Positions 8,850-18,290 are shown, counted from the first letter of the stretch. The stretch: 64,000 nucleotides of DNA from G963663315 sp965208975 (GCA_965208975.1 CBDBQH010000001.1:372001-436000); one strand, 5' to 3'. A program made the numbers and translations. The notes: generated by a model from the letters alone, not told the origin.

Positions 8850-8873
8850 AAAAAAAGGGCGCTTCCAGCGCCC
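8850..8873 (-). terminator. Intrinsic terminator reading leftward in the pcm leader
   Basis: On the minus strand: GGGCGC, a 5-base loop, GCGCCC, then a run of seven T. This is a textbook rho-independent terminator, but it faces against pcm and no protein gene on the minus strand ends here. On the plus strand it is only a hairpin in the pcm leader. Confidence 0.6.
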
Positions 8874-8948
8874 TGGGAACTTCAGAAAACGAATACACGG
8901 TTTCAATAAATGCCATCCTTGAATGATCGAAAACGTGAGGGCATCGGG

Positions 8949-9584
8949 ATGACCTCGATGCGTACCAGAAAACGGTTGATTGACCGTATTCGCGCTCGCG
9001 GGGTTAAAAATGAGCAGGTGCTTGAGGCTATGATGAATACGCCTCGCCATCTGTTTATTGACGAGGCGCTGTCTCACCGGGCTTATGAAGATACTGCGTT
9101 GCCAATCGGGGAAAAACAGACGATCTCACAACCTTATATTGTGGCGTTGATGACGGAGCTTCTCATGGAAGACCCGCAGCCAGTCAAAAAAGCGCTGGAG
9201 ATTGGCACCGGATGCGGTTACCAGACTGCGATCCTGTCGCAGTTGGTGAAGTGGGTGTTCACGATTGAGCGGATCGCGTCTCTGCAAACCGGAACCCGGC
9301 GGCGGTTGATGGAGCTCGGTTATCACAATATCAGTTATCTGAACGGCGATGGTTATCTGGGTTGGGAAAGCAATCAGCCATTTGACCGTATTGTAGTCAC
9401 TGCCGCGCCACGAACGGTTCCCCAAACATTGCTTGATCAGCTCGCGCCCGCCGGCAGGCTGGTGATTCCGGTGGGCGGTGAACAAAGCCAGAGTCTCAAA
9501 ATCGTTACCCGCGCGCCATCGGGTTTTGATGAACAACAGCGTGAGCCGGTGCGTTTTGTGCCGATGTTAAAGGGGCGGAAATAA
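8949..9584 (+). CDS. pcm: Protein-L-isoaspartate O-methyltransferase
   Basis: 211 residues from the ATG at 8949, which has GAGGG seven bases upstream; an upstream in-frame ATG at 8910 has no ribosome-binding site and would exceed the usual length (about 208 in E. coli). The SAM-binding motif ALEIGTGCGYQT and the family-specific GEKQTISQPYIVA segment are clear, as is the PRTVPQTLLDQL region. The enzyme methylates isoaspartyl residues in damaged proteins so that they can be repaired. It heads pcm-yqaA-nlpD, close to the surE-pcm-nlpD-rpoS order of gammaproteobacteria; surE and rpoS are not adjacent here. Confidence 0.93.
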   Translation: MTSMRTRKRLIDRIRARGVKNEQVLEAMMNTPRHLFIDEALSHRAYEDTALPIGEKQTISQPYIVALMTELLMEDPQPVKKALEIGTGCGYQTAILSQLVKWVFTIERIASLQTGTRRRLMELGYHNISYLNGDGYLGWESNQPFDRIVVTAAPRTVPQTLLDQLAPAGRLVIPVGGEQSQSLKIVTRAPSGFDEQQREPVRFVPMLKGRK

Positions 9585-9588
9585 GCCG

Positions 9589-10173
9589 ATGAAAATCTTC
9601 ACCCCGTTGTACAGCAGGGTCATGGAGTGGTCGAGCTCCCGTCATGCGGAAAAATACCTGTGCGGGGTGAGTTTTGTGGAATCCTCATTCTTTCCGGCGC
9701 CGACTGCGTTGATGCTGGCGCCGATGGTTCTGGCCCGACCGGAGCGGGGATGGTGGTTGGCGTTGATGGCCACCGTTGCCTCGGTGGCGGGTGGCGTGGC
9801 CGGCTATCTGGTCGGTTATTTCCTGTTTGAGCAGGTCGGTAATCCGATTCTGGAGTTTTACCATCTGGGTGGGGAGTTCATAAGAATAAAGGACTGGTTT
9901 GATCAGTACGGCGTCTGGCTGGTGCTGGTTTCCGGAGTCACCCCGATTCCGTACAAGTTATTCACCATTACGGCAGGGGTGTTAAGTCTCGCGTTGTTGC
10001 CGTTTATACTCGCTTCCCTGGTCGGGAGGGCATGCCAGTTCTTCCTGATCAGCGCCCTGATCCGCTGGGGTGGAGTGAGGGTAAGCTCCGTAATTGACCA
10101 ATGGATTGAGTGGATCGGTTGGGGGCTGATGGTACTGGTTGTGGTTGTTTTTATGGTTACAAAATTATTATGA
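9589..10173 (+). CDS. yqaA: YqaA/DedA-family membrane protein
   Basis: 194 residues with several hydrophobic segments and the VTT/SNARE-associated pattern: VESSFFPAPTALMLAP near residue 30, GGVAGYLVGY, and SGVTPIPYKLFTITAG (about 107-122), the signature of the YqaA branch. This superfamily moves or scrambles lipids such as undecaprenyl phosphate, or supports membrane energetics; the exact job of YqaA is not established. It begins 4 bases after pcm and overlaps nlpD by 4 bases (ATGA), so the three genes are translationally linked. Confidence 0.85.
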   Translation: MKIFTPLYSRVMEWSSSRHAEKYLCGVSFVESSFFPAPTALMLAPMVLARPERGWWLALMATVASVAGGVAGYLVGYFLFEQVGNPILEFYHLGGEFIRIKDWFDQYGVWLVLVSGVTPIPYKLFTITAGVLSLALLPFILASLVGRACQFFLISALIRWGGVRVSSVIDQWIEWIGWGLMVLVVVVFMVTKLL

Positions 10174-10919
10174 GAAAATATCTTGTCTGTGGTCTTGCGG
10201 TTTTTTTGCTTGCGGGATGCGTGTCAAAGCCTGAGCCGATTCCGGTGATCAATAAATCCCCGTCACGAGTCATTCCGAACGCATATCAAGTCAAGCAGGG
10301 TGATTCGATTTACAAAATTGCCTGGGCATTCGGAGTTGATTTTCAGGATGTCGCCGAATACAGCAACCTGAAAGAACCCTACGCGCTGGAACCCGGCCAG
10401 GTGGTTTATTTAAAAAAACCTGAAGCTCGGGTGACCGCGCTGGAAGATGAAGAGCCGCCCGGCCCTGTCGTCGCGAAGAAGCTGCCTGAGAAAGAACCAG
10501 CGCCCCAGCCAGCCGCCGCGCCCGAATCGTTGCCATCCGTTTCCTTCGCCGCTTCTCCGACTGAATGGAACTGGCCGGCAGAGGGACGGCTGGTCGGGAA
10601 ATACTCGGTCGCCAAGGGCAACAAAGGCATCCAGATCGCAGGAGCCGAAGGCAGTCCGATCAAGGCTACCGCCGCCGGTGAGGTCGTCTACTCGGGTCAG
10701 GGTTTAAGAGGGTACGGCAATCTGGTCATCCTGAAACACTCGCCTGAATTTCTGAGCGCCTACGCGCACAACCAGGAAATTCTGGTGAGCGAGGGGCAGG
10801 CTGTTCAGACCAATCAGCAAATTGCCACGATGGGCAGTAGCGGGGTACAGACAACCATGCTACATTTCGAACTGCGTAAGAACGGGCAGCCAGTCAATCC
10901 AATGAATTATCTCAAATAA
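10170..10919 (+). CDS. nlpD: NlpD-type lipoprotein, LysM plus degenerate M23 domain
   Basis: 249 residues from the ATG overlapping the yqaA stop. A lipobox (LLAG|C) predicts lipidation of Cys19 and outer-membrane anchoring. A LysM repeat (YQVKQGDSIYKIAWAFG) binds peptidoglycan, a Pro/Glu-rich linker follows, and a LytM/M23 domain fills the last 115 or so residues. Metal ligands of active M23 enzymes are lost: GIQIAG replaces the HxxxD segment, and MLHFE the HxH. So it is probably not a hydrolase but an amidase activator like E. coli NlpD, acting in daughter-cell separation. The usual downstream rpoS is absent. Confidence 0.88.
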   Translation: MRKYLVCGLAVFLLAGCVSKPEPIPVINKSPSRVIPNAYQVKQGDSIYKIAWAFGVDFQDVAEYSNLKEPYALEPGQVVYLKKPEARVTALEDEEPPGPVVAKKLPEKEPAPQPAAAPESLPSVSFAASPTEWNWPAEGRLVGKYSVAKGNKGIQIAGAEGSPIKATAAGEVVYSGQGLRGYGNLVILKHSPEFLSAYAHNQEILVSEGQAVQTNQQIATMGSSGVQTTMLHFELRKNGQPVNPMNYLK

Positions 10920-10942
10920 CCTGAACAGAAATTCCACTATCT

Positions 10943-11965
10943 ATGGACTTGCCATCGGCAAATCGCAAACTGGTCGCCGGACAAGACCTGGGCTATGATG
11001 AAATGCGCGCAGTCATGACGCAGCTCATGTCGGGGCAGGCCACCGACGCGCAAATCGCCTGTTTTCTGACCGCCTTGATGATCAAGGGTGAAACCGTTGA
11101 TGAGATTACCGGAGCCGCGACCACCATGCGCTCTCTGTCCGCCACGGTATCGAGCCGGGCAGACAAGATAGTCGATAGCGTTGGCACAGGGGGCGACGGC
11201 GCCCGCTTGTTCAATGTCTCCACCGCCAGCGCTCTGGTAGCCTGCGCGGCGGGAGCAACGGTTGCGAAACATGGAAACCGGGCAGCCACCGGCAATTCCG
11301 GTAGCGCCGATGTACTGGAGGCGGCCGGTGTCAATATCACCATTTCCCCCGAACAGGTCGGCCAGTGCATGGATCAATGCGGCATTGGTTTTCTGTTCGC
11401 GCCATCGCATCATGCGGCCATGCGTTTCGCGATTCGTCCGCGCAAGGAGATCGGGGTTCGAACTATTTTCAACCTGCTCGGACCGCTGACCAATCCAGCC
11501 AATGCCCGCTATCAGCTCGCGGGGGTATTCAGCCAGGACTGGGTCCGACCGATTGCGGAAGTTTACGCAAAATTGGGCAGCGCTCACACTCTGGTGGTCA
11601 GCTCGGATGACGGGCTGGATGAGATTTCGATCGCCGCCAATACCCGGGTCGTCGAATGGAAGGAGCAGGACGATTCTTTTGTCGAATACGAGTTAAGCCC
11701 TGAGCAGTTTGGCATCCGCAGAGTCAGCCTGGACGCGATTACCGTTGCTGATTCCGGACAAAGCCTGGAGCTGATTCGACAAGCGCTGGGCGGACGGAAA
11801 GGCCCGGCTTTTGATATGGTGGCGCTGAACTCCGGGGCCACGATTTACGCTGCGGAGCTGGCAGATTCCATACTCGACGGGGTGGAGCGGGCGCGCGCGA
11901 TTTTATCAAACGGGACCGGGCTGGACAAACTTGCCCGGCTGATTCGGGTCTCAAATTCTTTTTGA
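10943..11965 (+). CDS. trpD: Anthranilate phosphoribosyltransferase
   Basis: 340 residues, normal length. It transfers phosphoribose from PRPP to anthranilate, the second step of tryptophan synthesis. The PRPP loop DSVGTGGDG (about residue 77), NVSTASA, KHGNRA and the GSADVLEAAGV segment are all present. It starts 23 bases after nlpD on the same strand and is separated from the other trp genes here (trpBA, 5 kb away). Its last 15 bases overlap the end of the convergent DMT exporter gene. Confidence 0.95.
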   Translation: MDLPSANRKLVAGQDLGYDEMRAVMTQLMSGQATDAQIACFLTALMIKGETVDEITGAATTMRSLSATVSSRADKIVDSVGTGGDGARLFNVSTASALVACAAGATVAKHGNRAATGNSGSADVLEAAGVNITISPEQVGQCMDQCGIGFLFAPSHHAAMRFAIRPRKEIGVRTIFNLLGPLTNPANARYQLAGVFSQDWVRPIAEVYAKLGSAHTLVVSSDDGLDEISIAANTRVVEWKEQDDSFVEYELSPEQFGIRRVSLDAITVADSGQSLELIRQALGGRKGPAFDMVALNSGATIYAAELADSILDGVERARAILSNGTGLDKLARLIRVSNSF

Positions 11966-12892
11966 TGATCGGCGTTTGCTCTGAATCAGATAAATTCCGC
12001 ATAAAACCAGAGCCAAGGATAACAACATCTCCCGACCCAGGGATTCCGAAAGTAGCAGCGCTCCCCACAGGCTTCCCAGTATCGGTATCAGATAGTTGAT
12101 TTGTGAGAACACGGTTGCGCCCAATACCCGAATAATCCGGAAATACAGAATAGCCGCAATGGCCGTAGGAAATACGGCGAGTGTCAACACGGCGACAAAG
12201 CTGGATGCTGAAGGCCGAACCAGCAGTGGGTCTTCGATCAGAAAAGCCAGTGGGATACTGAACAGAGCGGCGCACAAGGTGGTTCCGGTCGCCATCTTGT
12301 GAGGCGAGAAGGAGGGTTGTAAACGCACAAAAACAGTGACAAGGGAATAGCATAACGCCCCCGCTGATACAGACAGCGTACCGAGCAGATGTTCACCGAT
12401 TCCAGAAAGCGCGGATACCCCGACTAACATCATCAGGCCTGAAAACCCCAAGCCCAATCCCAGTGACTTGCGTTTCGTCATCGGTTCTGTCGCAATGAAA
12501 AGATGCGCCAGGACAAAGGTACTGAGCGGCATGATGCCCATGCAGATGGCGGTGAGCGAGCTGCTTATATGGATTTCCCCCCAACTGATGAGTACAAACG
12601 GCAGGCTGTTGCCGAGCAGTCCGGTTACCGCATAGAGCAGGAGCGCCTGGGGATGCAGTGGGATACCTTCTCCCCTGAGCGCCAGATACAGGCAAAAAAT
12701 GAGCGCCGCCACACCCAGCCGGCAGGCCGTCAGGGTGAATGGCGGGATCGTTTCAACGCCGATTTTGATCAGTAGAAATGAGGCGCTCCAGATGATTGCC
12801 AGCAATAGCAAAAAGACGTACTCTGTAATATGATTTCGCATTGCCCTGTAAGCCCCGTTTCCGCTTGCCCGCATTGCCGAAAACTCCGGCAT
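11951..12892 (-). CDS. DMT-family (EamA) exporter
   Basis: 313 residues, about ten membrane segments as two EamA repeats: the first from YVFLLLLAIIWSASFLLIK (typical first helix with the W-S-x-F motif), the second from GALCYSLVTVFVRL. These drug/metabolite transporters export amino acids or other small molecules across the inner membrane. The substrate is unknown. The start ATG at 12892 follows a run of codons without a clear Shine-Dalgarno sequence; an ATG 17 codons in (at the MRNHITEY segment) is an alternative. Confidence 0.87.
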   Translation of the reverse strand: MPEFSAMRASGNGAYRAMRNHITEYVFLLLLAIIWSASFLLIKIGVETIPPFTLTACRLGVAALIFCLYLALRGEGIPLHPQALLLYAVTGLLGNSLPFVLISWGEIHISSSLTAICMGIMPLSTFVLAHLFIATEPMTKRKSLGLGLGFSGLMMLVGVSALSGIGEHLLGTLSVSAGALCYSLVTVFVRLQPSFSPHKMATGTTLCAALFSIPLAFLIEDPLLVRPSASSFVAVLTLAVFPTAIAAILYFRIIRVLGATVFSQINYLIPILGSLWGALLLSESLGREMLLSLALVLCGIYLIQSKRRSSKRI

Positions 12893-12950
12893 TCGTGAGT
12901 ACCTGAATCGGTTACAATAGGACTGCTAACTATCTCTTGTCAACATTGAA

Positions 12951-14012
12951 GTGTCTGGAAACAGCTTCGGAAAATTATTTACCCTGACCACGTTCGGGGA
13001 AAGTCATGGCCCCGCGCTCGGCGCTGTCGTTGATGGCTGCCCTCCGGGGCTTGCCTTGTCCACGCAGGATTTACAGAAAGACCTGGAGCGCAGAAAACCG
13101 GGGAAATCAAAGTTTACGTCCCAGCGCAAGGAAAGCGACCGGGTCGAGATATTATCCGGGGTGTTTGAAGGAAAAACCACCGGCGCGCCGATTGGCCTTC
13201 TGATTCATAATGAAGACCAGCGAACGCGGGACTATGACAGGATCAAGGATCGTTTCCGTCCTGGTCATGCCGATTTCACCTATACCAGAAAATACGGATT
13301 CCGCGATTATCGAGGCGGAGGACGCTCTTCAGCGCGGGAAACCGCGATGCGAGTCGCCGCCGGAGGGATTGCCAGGAAATATCTGTCGCAGACCTGTGGT
13401 ATTGTGATTCGGGGATGCGTTTATCAGATCGGGGATATCCGGGTTGAGGTCGGGAATTGGGAGGAAGCCGGGAATAATCCATTTTTTGTCGGCGATGTCA
13501 GGCGGATTCCCGACCTTGAAAAACTGATCAACCAAACCCGTAAAGCCGGGGACTCGATTGGCGCCGGGGTTTATGTTGAGGCGGTTGGCATGCCGATTGG
13601 ACTCGGCGAGCCGGTCTTTGACAGACTGGACGCAGACATCGCCAAGGCGATGCTCAGTATCAACGCTGCGAAAGGCGTAGAGATCGGGGCGGGTTTCGAG
13701 TCAATCAGTCAGCGCGGGAGCGAACATCGCGACCAGATTACGCCCGCCGGCTTTCAGTCGAATCATTCTGGCGGGACGCTTGGAGGCATCTCCAGTGGAC
13801 AGGATATCCGCGTCCGGGTTGCGTTCAAGCCGACTTCCAGTATCCGGATTCGCGGACGAACCGTTAATCTGGACAATCAGCCGGTTGATGTCGTTACCAC
13901 CGGGCGCCATGATCCCTGTGTCGGCATACGCGCGGTTCCGATTGCAGAAGCCATGCTGGCGCTGGTACTGATGGATCATGTATTGCGGCAGCGGGCGCAG
14001 AACACTCGATAA
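12951..14012 (+). CDS. aroC: Chorismate synthase
   Basis: 353 residues from a GTG. It converts 5-enolpyruvylshikimate 3-phosphate to chorismate using reduced FMN, the last common step of aromatic synthesis. Family signatures: GESHGPALGAVVDGCPPG at the N-terminus, RPGHADFTYTRKYGFRDYRGGGRSSARET in the middle, and GRHDPCVGIRAVPIAEAM near the end. A possible -10 (TACAAT, 12913-12918) lies upstream. The gene is followed 18 bases later by leuC. Confidence 0.96.
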   Translation: MSGNSFGKLFTLTTFGESHGPALGAVVDGCPPGLALSTQDLQKDLERRKPGKSKFTSQRKESDRVEILSGVFEGKTTGAPIGLLIHNEDQRTRDYDRIKDRFRPGHADFTYTRKYGFRDYRGGGRSSARETAMRVAAGGIARKYLSQTCGIVIRGCVYQIGDIRVEVGNWEEAGNNPFFVGDVRRIPDLEKLINQTRKAGDSIGAGVYVEAVGMPIGLGEPVFDRLDADIAKAMLSINAAKGVEIGAGFESISQRGSEHRDQITPAGFQSNHSGGTLGGISSGQDIRVRVAFKPTSSIRIRGRTVNLDNQPVDVVTTGRHDPCVGIRAVPIAEAMLALVLMDHVLRQRAQNTR

Positions 14013-14030
14013 TTTATAAACAATACGCAG

Positions 14031-15446
14031 ATGGATAATAAAATGACTCCTCGAACTCTATACGACAAACTCTGGCAACAACATGTGGTTCATGTCGAAG
14101 ACAGTGGCGCGACGCTGATTTATGTGGATCGCCACCTGATCCATGAGGTGACTTCCCCGCAGGCATTCGATGGTCTGCATCTGTCCGGGCGCAAGCCCTG
14201 GCGCACCGGTTCCATGCTCGCGGTGCCCGACCATAATGTGCCGACAACCACCGACAGTCAGGAGGCGGATGATCCGGTTTCCCGGCTCCAGATTGCCACC
14301 CTGGACCAGAATTGCAATCATTTCGGCATTACTGAATTTGGCATGTCCGACCCGCGTCAGGGGATTGTGCATGTGATCAGTCCGGAACAGGGGGCGACCT
14401 TGCCCGGTATGACCATTGTCTGCGGCGATTCCCATACCTCCACGCATGGCGCTTTCGGCGCTCTGGCGTTCGGCATCGGCACATCGGAAGTGGAACACGT
14501 AATGGCTACCCAGTGCCTGATCACCCGAAAGTCAAAAAACATGAAAGTGACGCTGGACGGCGAACTGCGAAAAGGGGTGACCGCCAAGGATATGGTACTG
14601 GCCGTTATCGGTGAAATCGGAACCGCAGGCGGCACCGGATACGCTATCGAGTTCACCGGAGAGGCCATCACCGGGTTGACTATGGAAGGGCGGATGACGG
14701 TATGCAATATGGCGATTGAGGCGGGAGCGCGATCCGGTATGATCGCGGTTGATCAGACAACCATGGATTATCTGAAAGGACGTCCCTACGCGCCGGCCGG
14801 GGAACTGTGGGAGCGGGCGGTGGTTGACTGGATGAATCTGCACAGCGATGAGGACGCTGTCTTTGATTCTGAAATTCATATCGACGCCACCGCGATTTCT
14901 CCCCAGGTGACCTGGGGCACTTCCCCCGAAATGGTGGTCAGTATTGATGATTCGGTCCCCGACCCACGCAATGAGCCGGACCCGGTAAAGAAGGAAGGAA
15001 TGGAAAACGCGCTCACCTATATGGGATTGTCCGCTGGCGCCCCGATTGCGGAAATCGCTCTGGACCTGGTGTTTATCGGCTCTTGCACGAACAGCCGCAT
15101 CGAGGATTTGAGAGAGGCTGCCCGGATTGTCAATGGCCGCAAGGTCGCGAACAATATCAAGCAGGCTCTGGTCGTACCGGGTTCCGGCCTGATCAAATCC
15201 CAGGCTGAATCAGAAGGATTGCATCAGGTTTTTATGGATGCCGGGTTTGAGTGGAGAAACCCCGGTTGTTCAATGTGTCTGGCGATGAATGCAGACCGAC
15301 TGCAACCCGGCGAGCGCTGCGCTTCAACCTCCAACCGGAATTTTGAAGGCCGTCAAGGGCAGGGAGGGCGCACTCATCTTGTTTCTCCGGTGATGGCGGC
15401 GGCGGCGGCCATTGCCGGTCACTTCACTGACCCGGAGAGGTTATAA
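14031..15446 (+). CDS. leuC: 3-Isopropylmalate dehydratase, large subunit
   Basis: 471 residues, usual length. With LeuD it isomerises 2-isopropylmalate to 3-isopropylmalate in leucine synthesis. The three [4Fe-4S] cysteines are visible in FIGSCTNSRIEDL and NPGCSMCLAMN, and CGDSHTSTHGAFGALAFGIGTSEVEHV is the aconitase-family signature. The ATG at 14031 and one four codons later (14043) are both possible starts. It is 2 bases from leuD. Confidence 0.96.
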   Translation: MDNKMTPRTLYDKLWQQHVVHVEDSGATLIYVDRHLIHEVTSPQAFDGLHLSGRKPWRTGSMLAVPDHNVPTTTDSQEADDPVSRLQIATLDQNCNHFGITEFGMSDPRQGIVHVISPEQGATLPGMTIVCGDSHTSTHGAFGALAFGIGTSEVEHVMATQCLITRKSKNMKVTLDGELRKGVTAKDMVLAVIGEIGTAGGTGYAIEFTGEAITGLTMEGRMTVCNMAIEAGARSGMIAVDQTTMDYLKGRPYAPAGELWERAVVDWMNLHSDEDAVFDSEIHIDATAISPQVTWGTSPEMVVSIDDSVPDPRNEPDPVKKEGMENALTYMGLSAGAPIAEIALDLVFIGSCTNSRIEDLREAARIVNGRKVANNIKQALVVPGSGLIKSQAESEGLHQVFMDAGFEWRNPGCSMCLAMNADRLQPGERCASTSNRNFEGRQGQGGRTHLVSPVMAAAAAIAGHFTDPERL

Positions 15447-15448
15447 CC

Positions 15449-16090
15449 ATGGAAAAATTCACAACCCTGAGCGGAATTGTCATGCCGTTGGATCGCTCCA
15501 ATGTGGATACGGACGCCATTATTCCGAAGCAATTCCTGAAATCCATTAAAAGGACCGGGTTCGGCCCCAATTTGTTTGACGAATGGCGTTATCTGGATCA
15601 TGGCGAGCCGGGTATGGATCATAGCCAGCGCCAACCCAATCCCGATTTCATCCTCAATTTCCCGCGCTACGCAAACGCCAGAATCCTGCTCGCCCGGGAG
15701 AATTTTGGCTGTGGCTCATCCAGGGAACACGCTCCCTGGGCGCTGCTGGACTACGGTTTCAAATGTATTGTGGCGCCAGGTTTTGCCGACATATTCTTCA
15801 ATAATTGCTTTAAGAATGGGATATTACCGATTGTTCTTAATGAGAAAATAGTGGGAGAATTGTTTGCTCTGGTGGAGGCCTGGCCAGGGTTTTCAATACG
15901 GGTTGATCTGCCGGGTCAAATCATCGAACTGCCGGATGGAACGACACACGGATTCGAGGTGGAGTCTGACCGTAAACATGCTTTACTGAATGGGCTGGAT
16001 GACATTGCGCTGACACTGGAAAAGGCCGGGCTGATACGCGAATACGAGGAGCGCCGCAAAAACGAAGCGCCCTGGTTGTTTACATCGTAG
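15449..16090 (+). CDS. leuD: 3-Isopropylmalate dehydratase, small subunit
   Basis: 213 residues. The swivel domain of the isomerase: VDTDAIIPKQFLKSIKRTGFG at the N-terminus and NFGCGSSREHAPWAL in the substrate-binding region are diagnostic. A likely Shine-Dalgarno sequence (GAGAGG) sits inside the leuC end, 2 bases before, so the subunits are made together. leuB and leuA are not in the window. A hairpin repeat with a short T-run directly after the stop could end the transcript. Confidence 0.96.
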   Translation: MEKFTTLSGIVMPLDRSNVDTDAIIPKQFLKSIKRTGFGPNLFDEWRYLDHGEPGMDHSQRQPNPDFILNFPRYANARILLARENFGCGSSREHAPWALLDYGFKCIVAPGFADIFFNNCFKNGILPIVLNEKIVGELFALVEAWPGFSIRVDLPGQIIELPDGTTHGFEVESDRKHALLNGLDDIALTLEKAGLIREYEERRKNEAPWLFTS

Positions 16091-16095
16091 GCCGG

Positions 16096-16192
16096 GCCGG
16101 GCGGGCACGGAGACCCGTTTTCGGTAAAATTCCCCGGTGTGCATTCGTAGCGGTCCCGGGCTTGGGTGGGCACGGAGACCCGCCCCTACGAT
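16096..16192 (+). repeat. Two copies of a G/C hairpin repeat between leuD and trpA
   Basis: Copies at 16096-16117 and 16164-16192 of a unit reading GGGNGGG, an 8-base loop (CACGGAGA), CCCNCCC, then CTACGA. The first ends in CCCG followed by TTTT and may stop leuCD transcripts. The second overlaps the last codons of trpA. Further copies are at 43148-43177, 43203-43232, 49637-49660 and 54316-54346. Confidence 0.8.
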
Positions 16193-17016
16193 CGGCTGGC
16201 AACCGTCGCGGATGCCAGCTCCCTGACCAGATGATGAATGTCTGAGACGATACGGTCTTTTGATTGCCCGTTTTCCAGGCCTTTCCTGATGATCTCGACC
16301 AACGCCGAACCGACCACTGCGGCATCCGCGACCGCTGCGACTTCACGTATCTGGGCGGACGTTTTCAGTCCGAATCCAACCGCTACTGGCAGAGTGGTTT
16401 GCGTCCTGATCCGGCTTAAGGCGGATTCGACATCGGTCAGGGTCGCCGAACGGGCGCCGGTTATTCCGGCGATCGAAACATGATAGACGAACCCGGAACT
16501 GTTTTTCAGGATGGTCTTCAGTCGGCTCGTGTCCGAGGTCGGGGTGGTCAGCCTGATCCAGTTCAGTCCGGCGGTCATACAGGGGTGACATAGCTCATCA
16601 TCTTCTTCAGGCGGCAGGTCAACCACAATCAGGCCATCCACTCCCGCGGCGATGGCGTCATCAAGAAATCGCTGATTGCCGTAGCAATGAATGGGGTTGT
16701 AATAACCCATCAGGATGATCGGGGTTTCGTCGTCCCGCTTGCGAAATTCAGCCACCATTGCCAGAGTTTTTGCCAGTGTGACACCGTCCGCCAACGCTCT
16801 CAGGTTGGCGAGTTGTATCGCCGCTCCATCCGCCATCGGGTCGGAAAATGGCATTCCCAGCTCAATCAGGTCGGCTCCGGCGCCTGGCATGCCGTTCAGG
16901 ATTTTCCGGGCTGTCTCCTGATCCGGGTCACCGGCTGTGGTGAACGTCACCAGCCCGGCGCGGCCTTGTGATTTCAATTTGGCGAATCTTTCCCGAATTC
17001 GATGCGGTCTGCTCAT
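16186..17016 (-). CDS. trpA: Tryptophan synthase alpha chain
   Basis: 276 residues from the ATG at 17016, which has GAGGG nearby; a longer in-frame extension upstream does not resemble the family. It cleaves indole-3-glycerol phosphate to indole and glyceraldehyde 3-phosphate. The catalytic Glu and Asp lie in IELGMPFSDPMADG, and LMGYYNPIHCYG and GFGLKTSAQI are family motifs. It lies 32 bases after trpB in the same direction. Its 3' end runs into a copy of the G/C hairpin repeat. Confidence 0.95.
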   Translation of the reverse strand: MSRPHRIRERFAKLKSQGRAGLVTFTTAGDPDQETARKILNGMPGAGADLIELGMPFSDPMADGAAIQLANLRALADGVTLAKTLAMVAEFRKRDDETPIILMGYYNPIHCYGNQRFLDDAIAAGVDGLIVVDLPPEEDDELCHPCMTAGLNWIRLTTPTSDTSRLKTILKNSSGFVYHVSIAGITGARSATLTDVESALSRIRTQTTLPVAVGFGLKTSAQIREVAAVADAAVVGSALVEIIRKGLENGQSKDRIVSDIHHLVRELASATVASRS

Positions 17017-17048
17017 GTCCATTTCCCTCATGCTTCTGGCGCTGTCAT

Positions 17049-18290
17049 TTATACGATATCGCCGTGTCCCAGGGCCTTGGCTACGGCGAAAACATCCTTG
17101 TCGCCGCGACCACAAAGATTCATGATCAAGAGTTCGTCCGTGGCCATGCGCGGCGCGATTTTTGCCACATGAGCCAGTGCATGGGCGGGCTCAAGCGCCG
17201 GAATAATTCCCTCGGTTCGACAGCATAACTGGAAAGCGGTCAACGCTTCTTCGTCCGTGACGGATACATATTCAACACGGCCCATCTCATGCAACCAGGA
17301 GTGTTCCGGGCCAATACCGGGATAATCCAGCCCCGCGGAAATCGAATGGGCGTCATAAATCTGGCCATCTTCAGTTTGCAGCAGATACGTGCGGTTGCCA
17401 TGCAGCACACCGGGCTTGCCACCACTTAAAGAAGCGGCATGCTTGCCGGTTGCAATGCCGAGTCCGGCCGCTTCGACACCGATGATCGAAACCGAATCAT
17501 CGTCCAGGAAGGGATGAAACAATCCAATGGCATTGGAGCCGCCGCCAATACATGCCACTATGGTATCCGGCAGCCGGCCGGCCGCGGCCAGTATCTGCTG
17601 ACGCGCTTCCCGACCAATGACCGATTGGAAGTCCCGCACCATCTGCGGGTAAGGGTGAGGCCCCGCGGCGGTGCCAATAATATAAAAAGTGTCTTCTACA
17701 TTGGTGACCCAGTCTCTCAAGGCCTCATTCATGGCATCCTTCAATGTGGCCGTGCCGCTGGTTACCGGCACAATCCGGGCTCCCAGCAGCTTCATACGAA
17801 AAACATTGGGCGCCTGTCTCTCGATGTCGGTCTCTCCCATATAGACCACACAAGGCAGGTCGAACAACGCGCATACGGTCGCGGTCGCGACACCATGCTG
17901 GCCAGCCCCGGTTTCCGCGATGATGCGCCGCTTTCCCATCCGTTTGGCCAGTAGTATCTGCCCCAGCGTATTATTGATTTTGTGGGCGCCGGTATGGTTC
18001 AACTCGTCACGTTTGAAGTAAATCTTCGCGCCACCGAGTTCTTTGGTCAGGCGTTCGGCGAAATAAAGCGGGCTGGGTCTGCCCACATAATCGCGCGCGT
18101 AGTAATCCAGTTCCGCCATGAAAGCGGGCTCATTTTTATACCGATTGTAGGCGGCCTCAACCTCCAGAATCAGCGGCATCAGTGTTTCCGCCACAAAACG
18201 TCCGCCGAAAATTCCGAAGTGTCCGTTGTTATCCGGACCCGAGCGCCAGGACTCTGGCCGGCGGCTGGTAACGGCCGGGTTATCTGTCAT
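17049..18290 (-). CDS. trpB: Tryptophan synthase beta chain
   Basis: 413 residues. It condenses indole with serine using PLP. The PLP lysine is in HTGAHKINN (about residue 102), with GAGQHGVATATVCA and the phosphate-binding GGGSNAIGLF loop. Its ATG overlaps the proV stop by one base (TGATG), so it is translationally coupled to a transport ATPase, an unusual place for trpBA. Confidence 0.96.
   Translation of the reverse strand: MTDNPAVTSRRPESWRSGPDNNGHFGIFGGRFVAETLMPLILEVEAAYNRYKNEPAFMAELDYYARDYVGRPSPLYFAERLTKELGGAKIYFKRDELNHTGAHKINNTLGQILLAKRMGKRRIIAETGAGQHGVATATVCALFDLPCVVYMGETDIERQAPNVFRMKLLGARIVPVTSGTATLKDAMNEALRDWVTNVEDTFYIIGTAAGPHPYPQMVRDFQSVIGREARQQILAAAGRLPDTIVACIGGGSNAIGLFHPFLDDDSVSIIGVEAAGLGIATGKHAASLSGGKPGVLHGNRTYLLQTEDGQIYDAHSISAGLDYPGIGPEHSWLHEMGRVEYVSVTDEEALTAFQLCCRTEGIIPALEPAHALAHVAKIAPRMATDELLIMNLCGRGDKDVFAVAKALGHGDIV

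Noticed and set aside
8703..9077. A 124-codon minus-strand frame overlapping the pcm start
   Set aside because: It has no recognisable domain, covers the tandem site array and the start of pcm, and crosses the leftward terminator.
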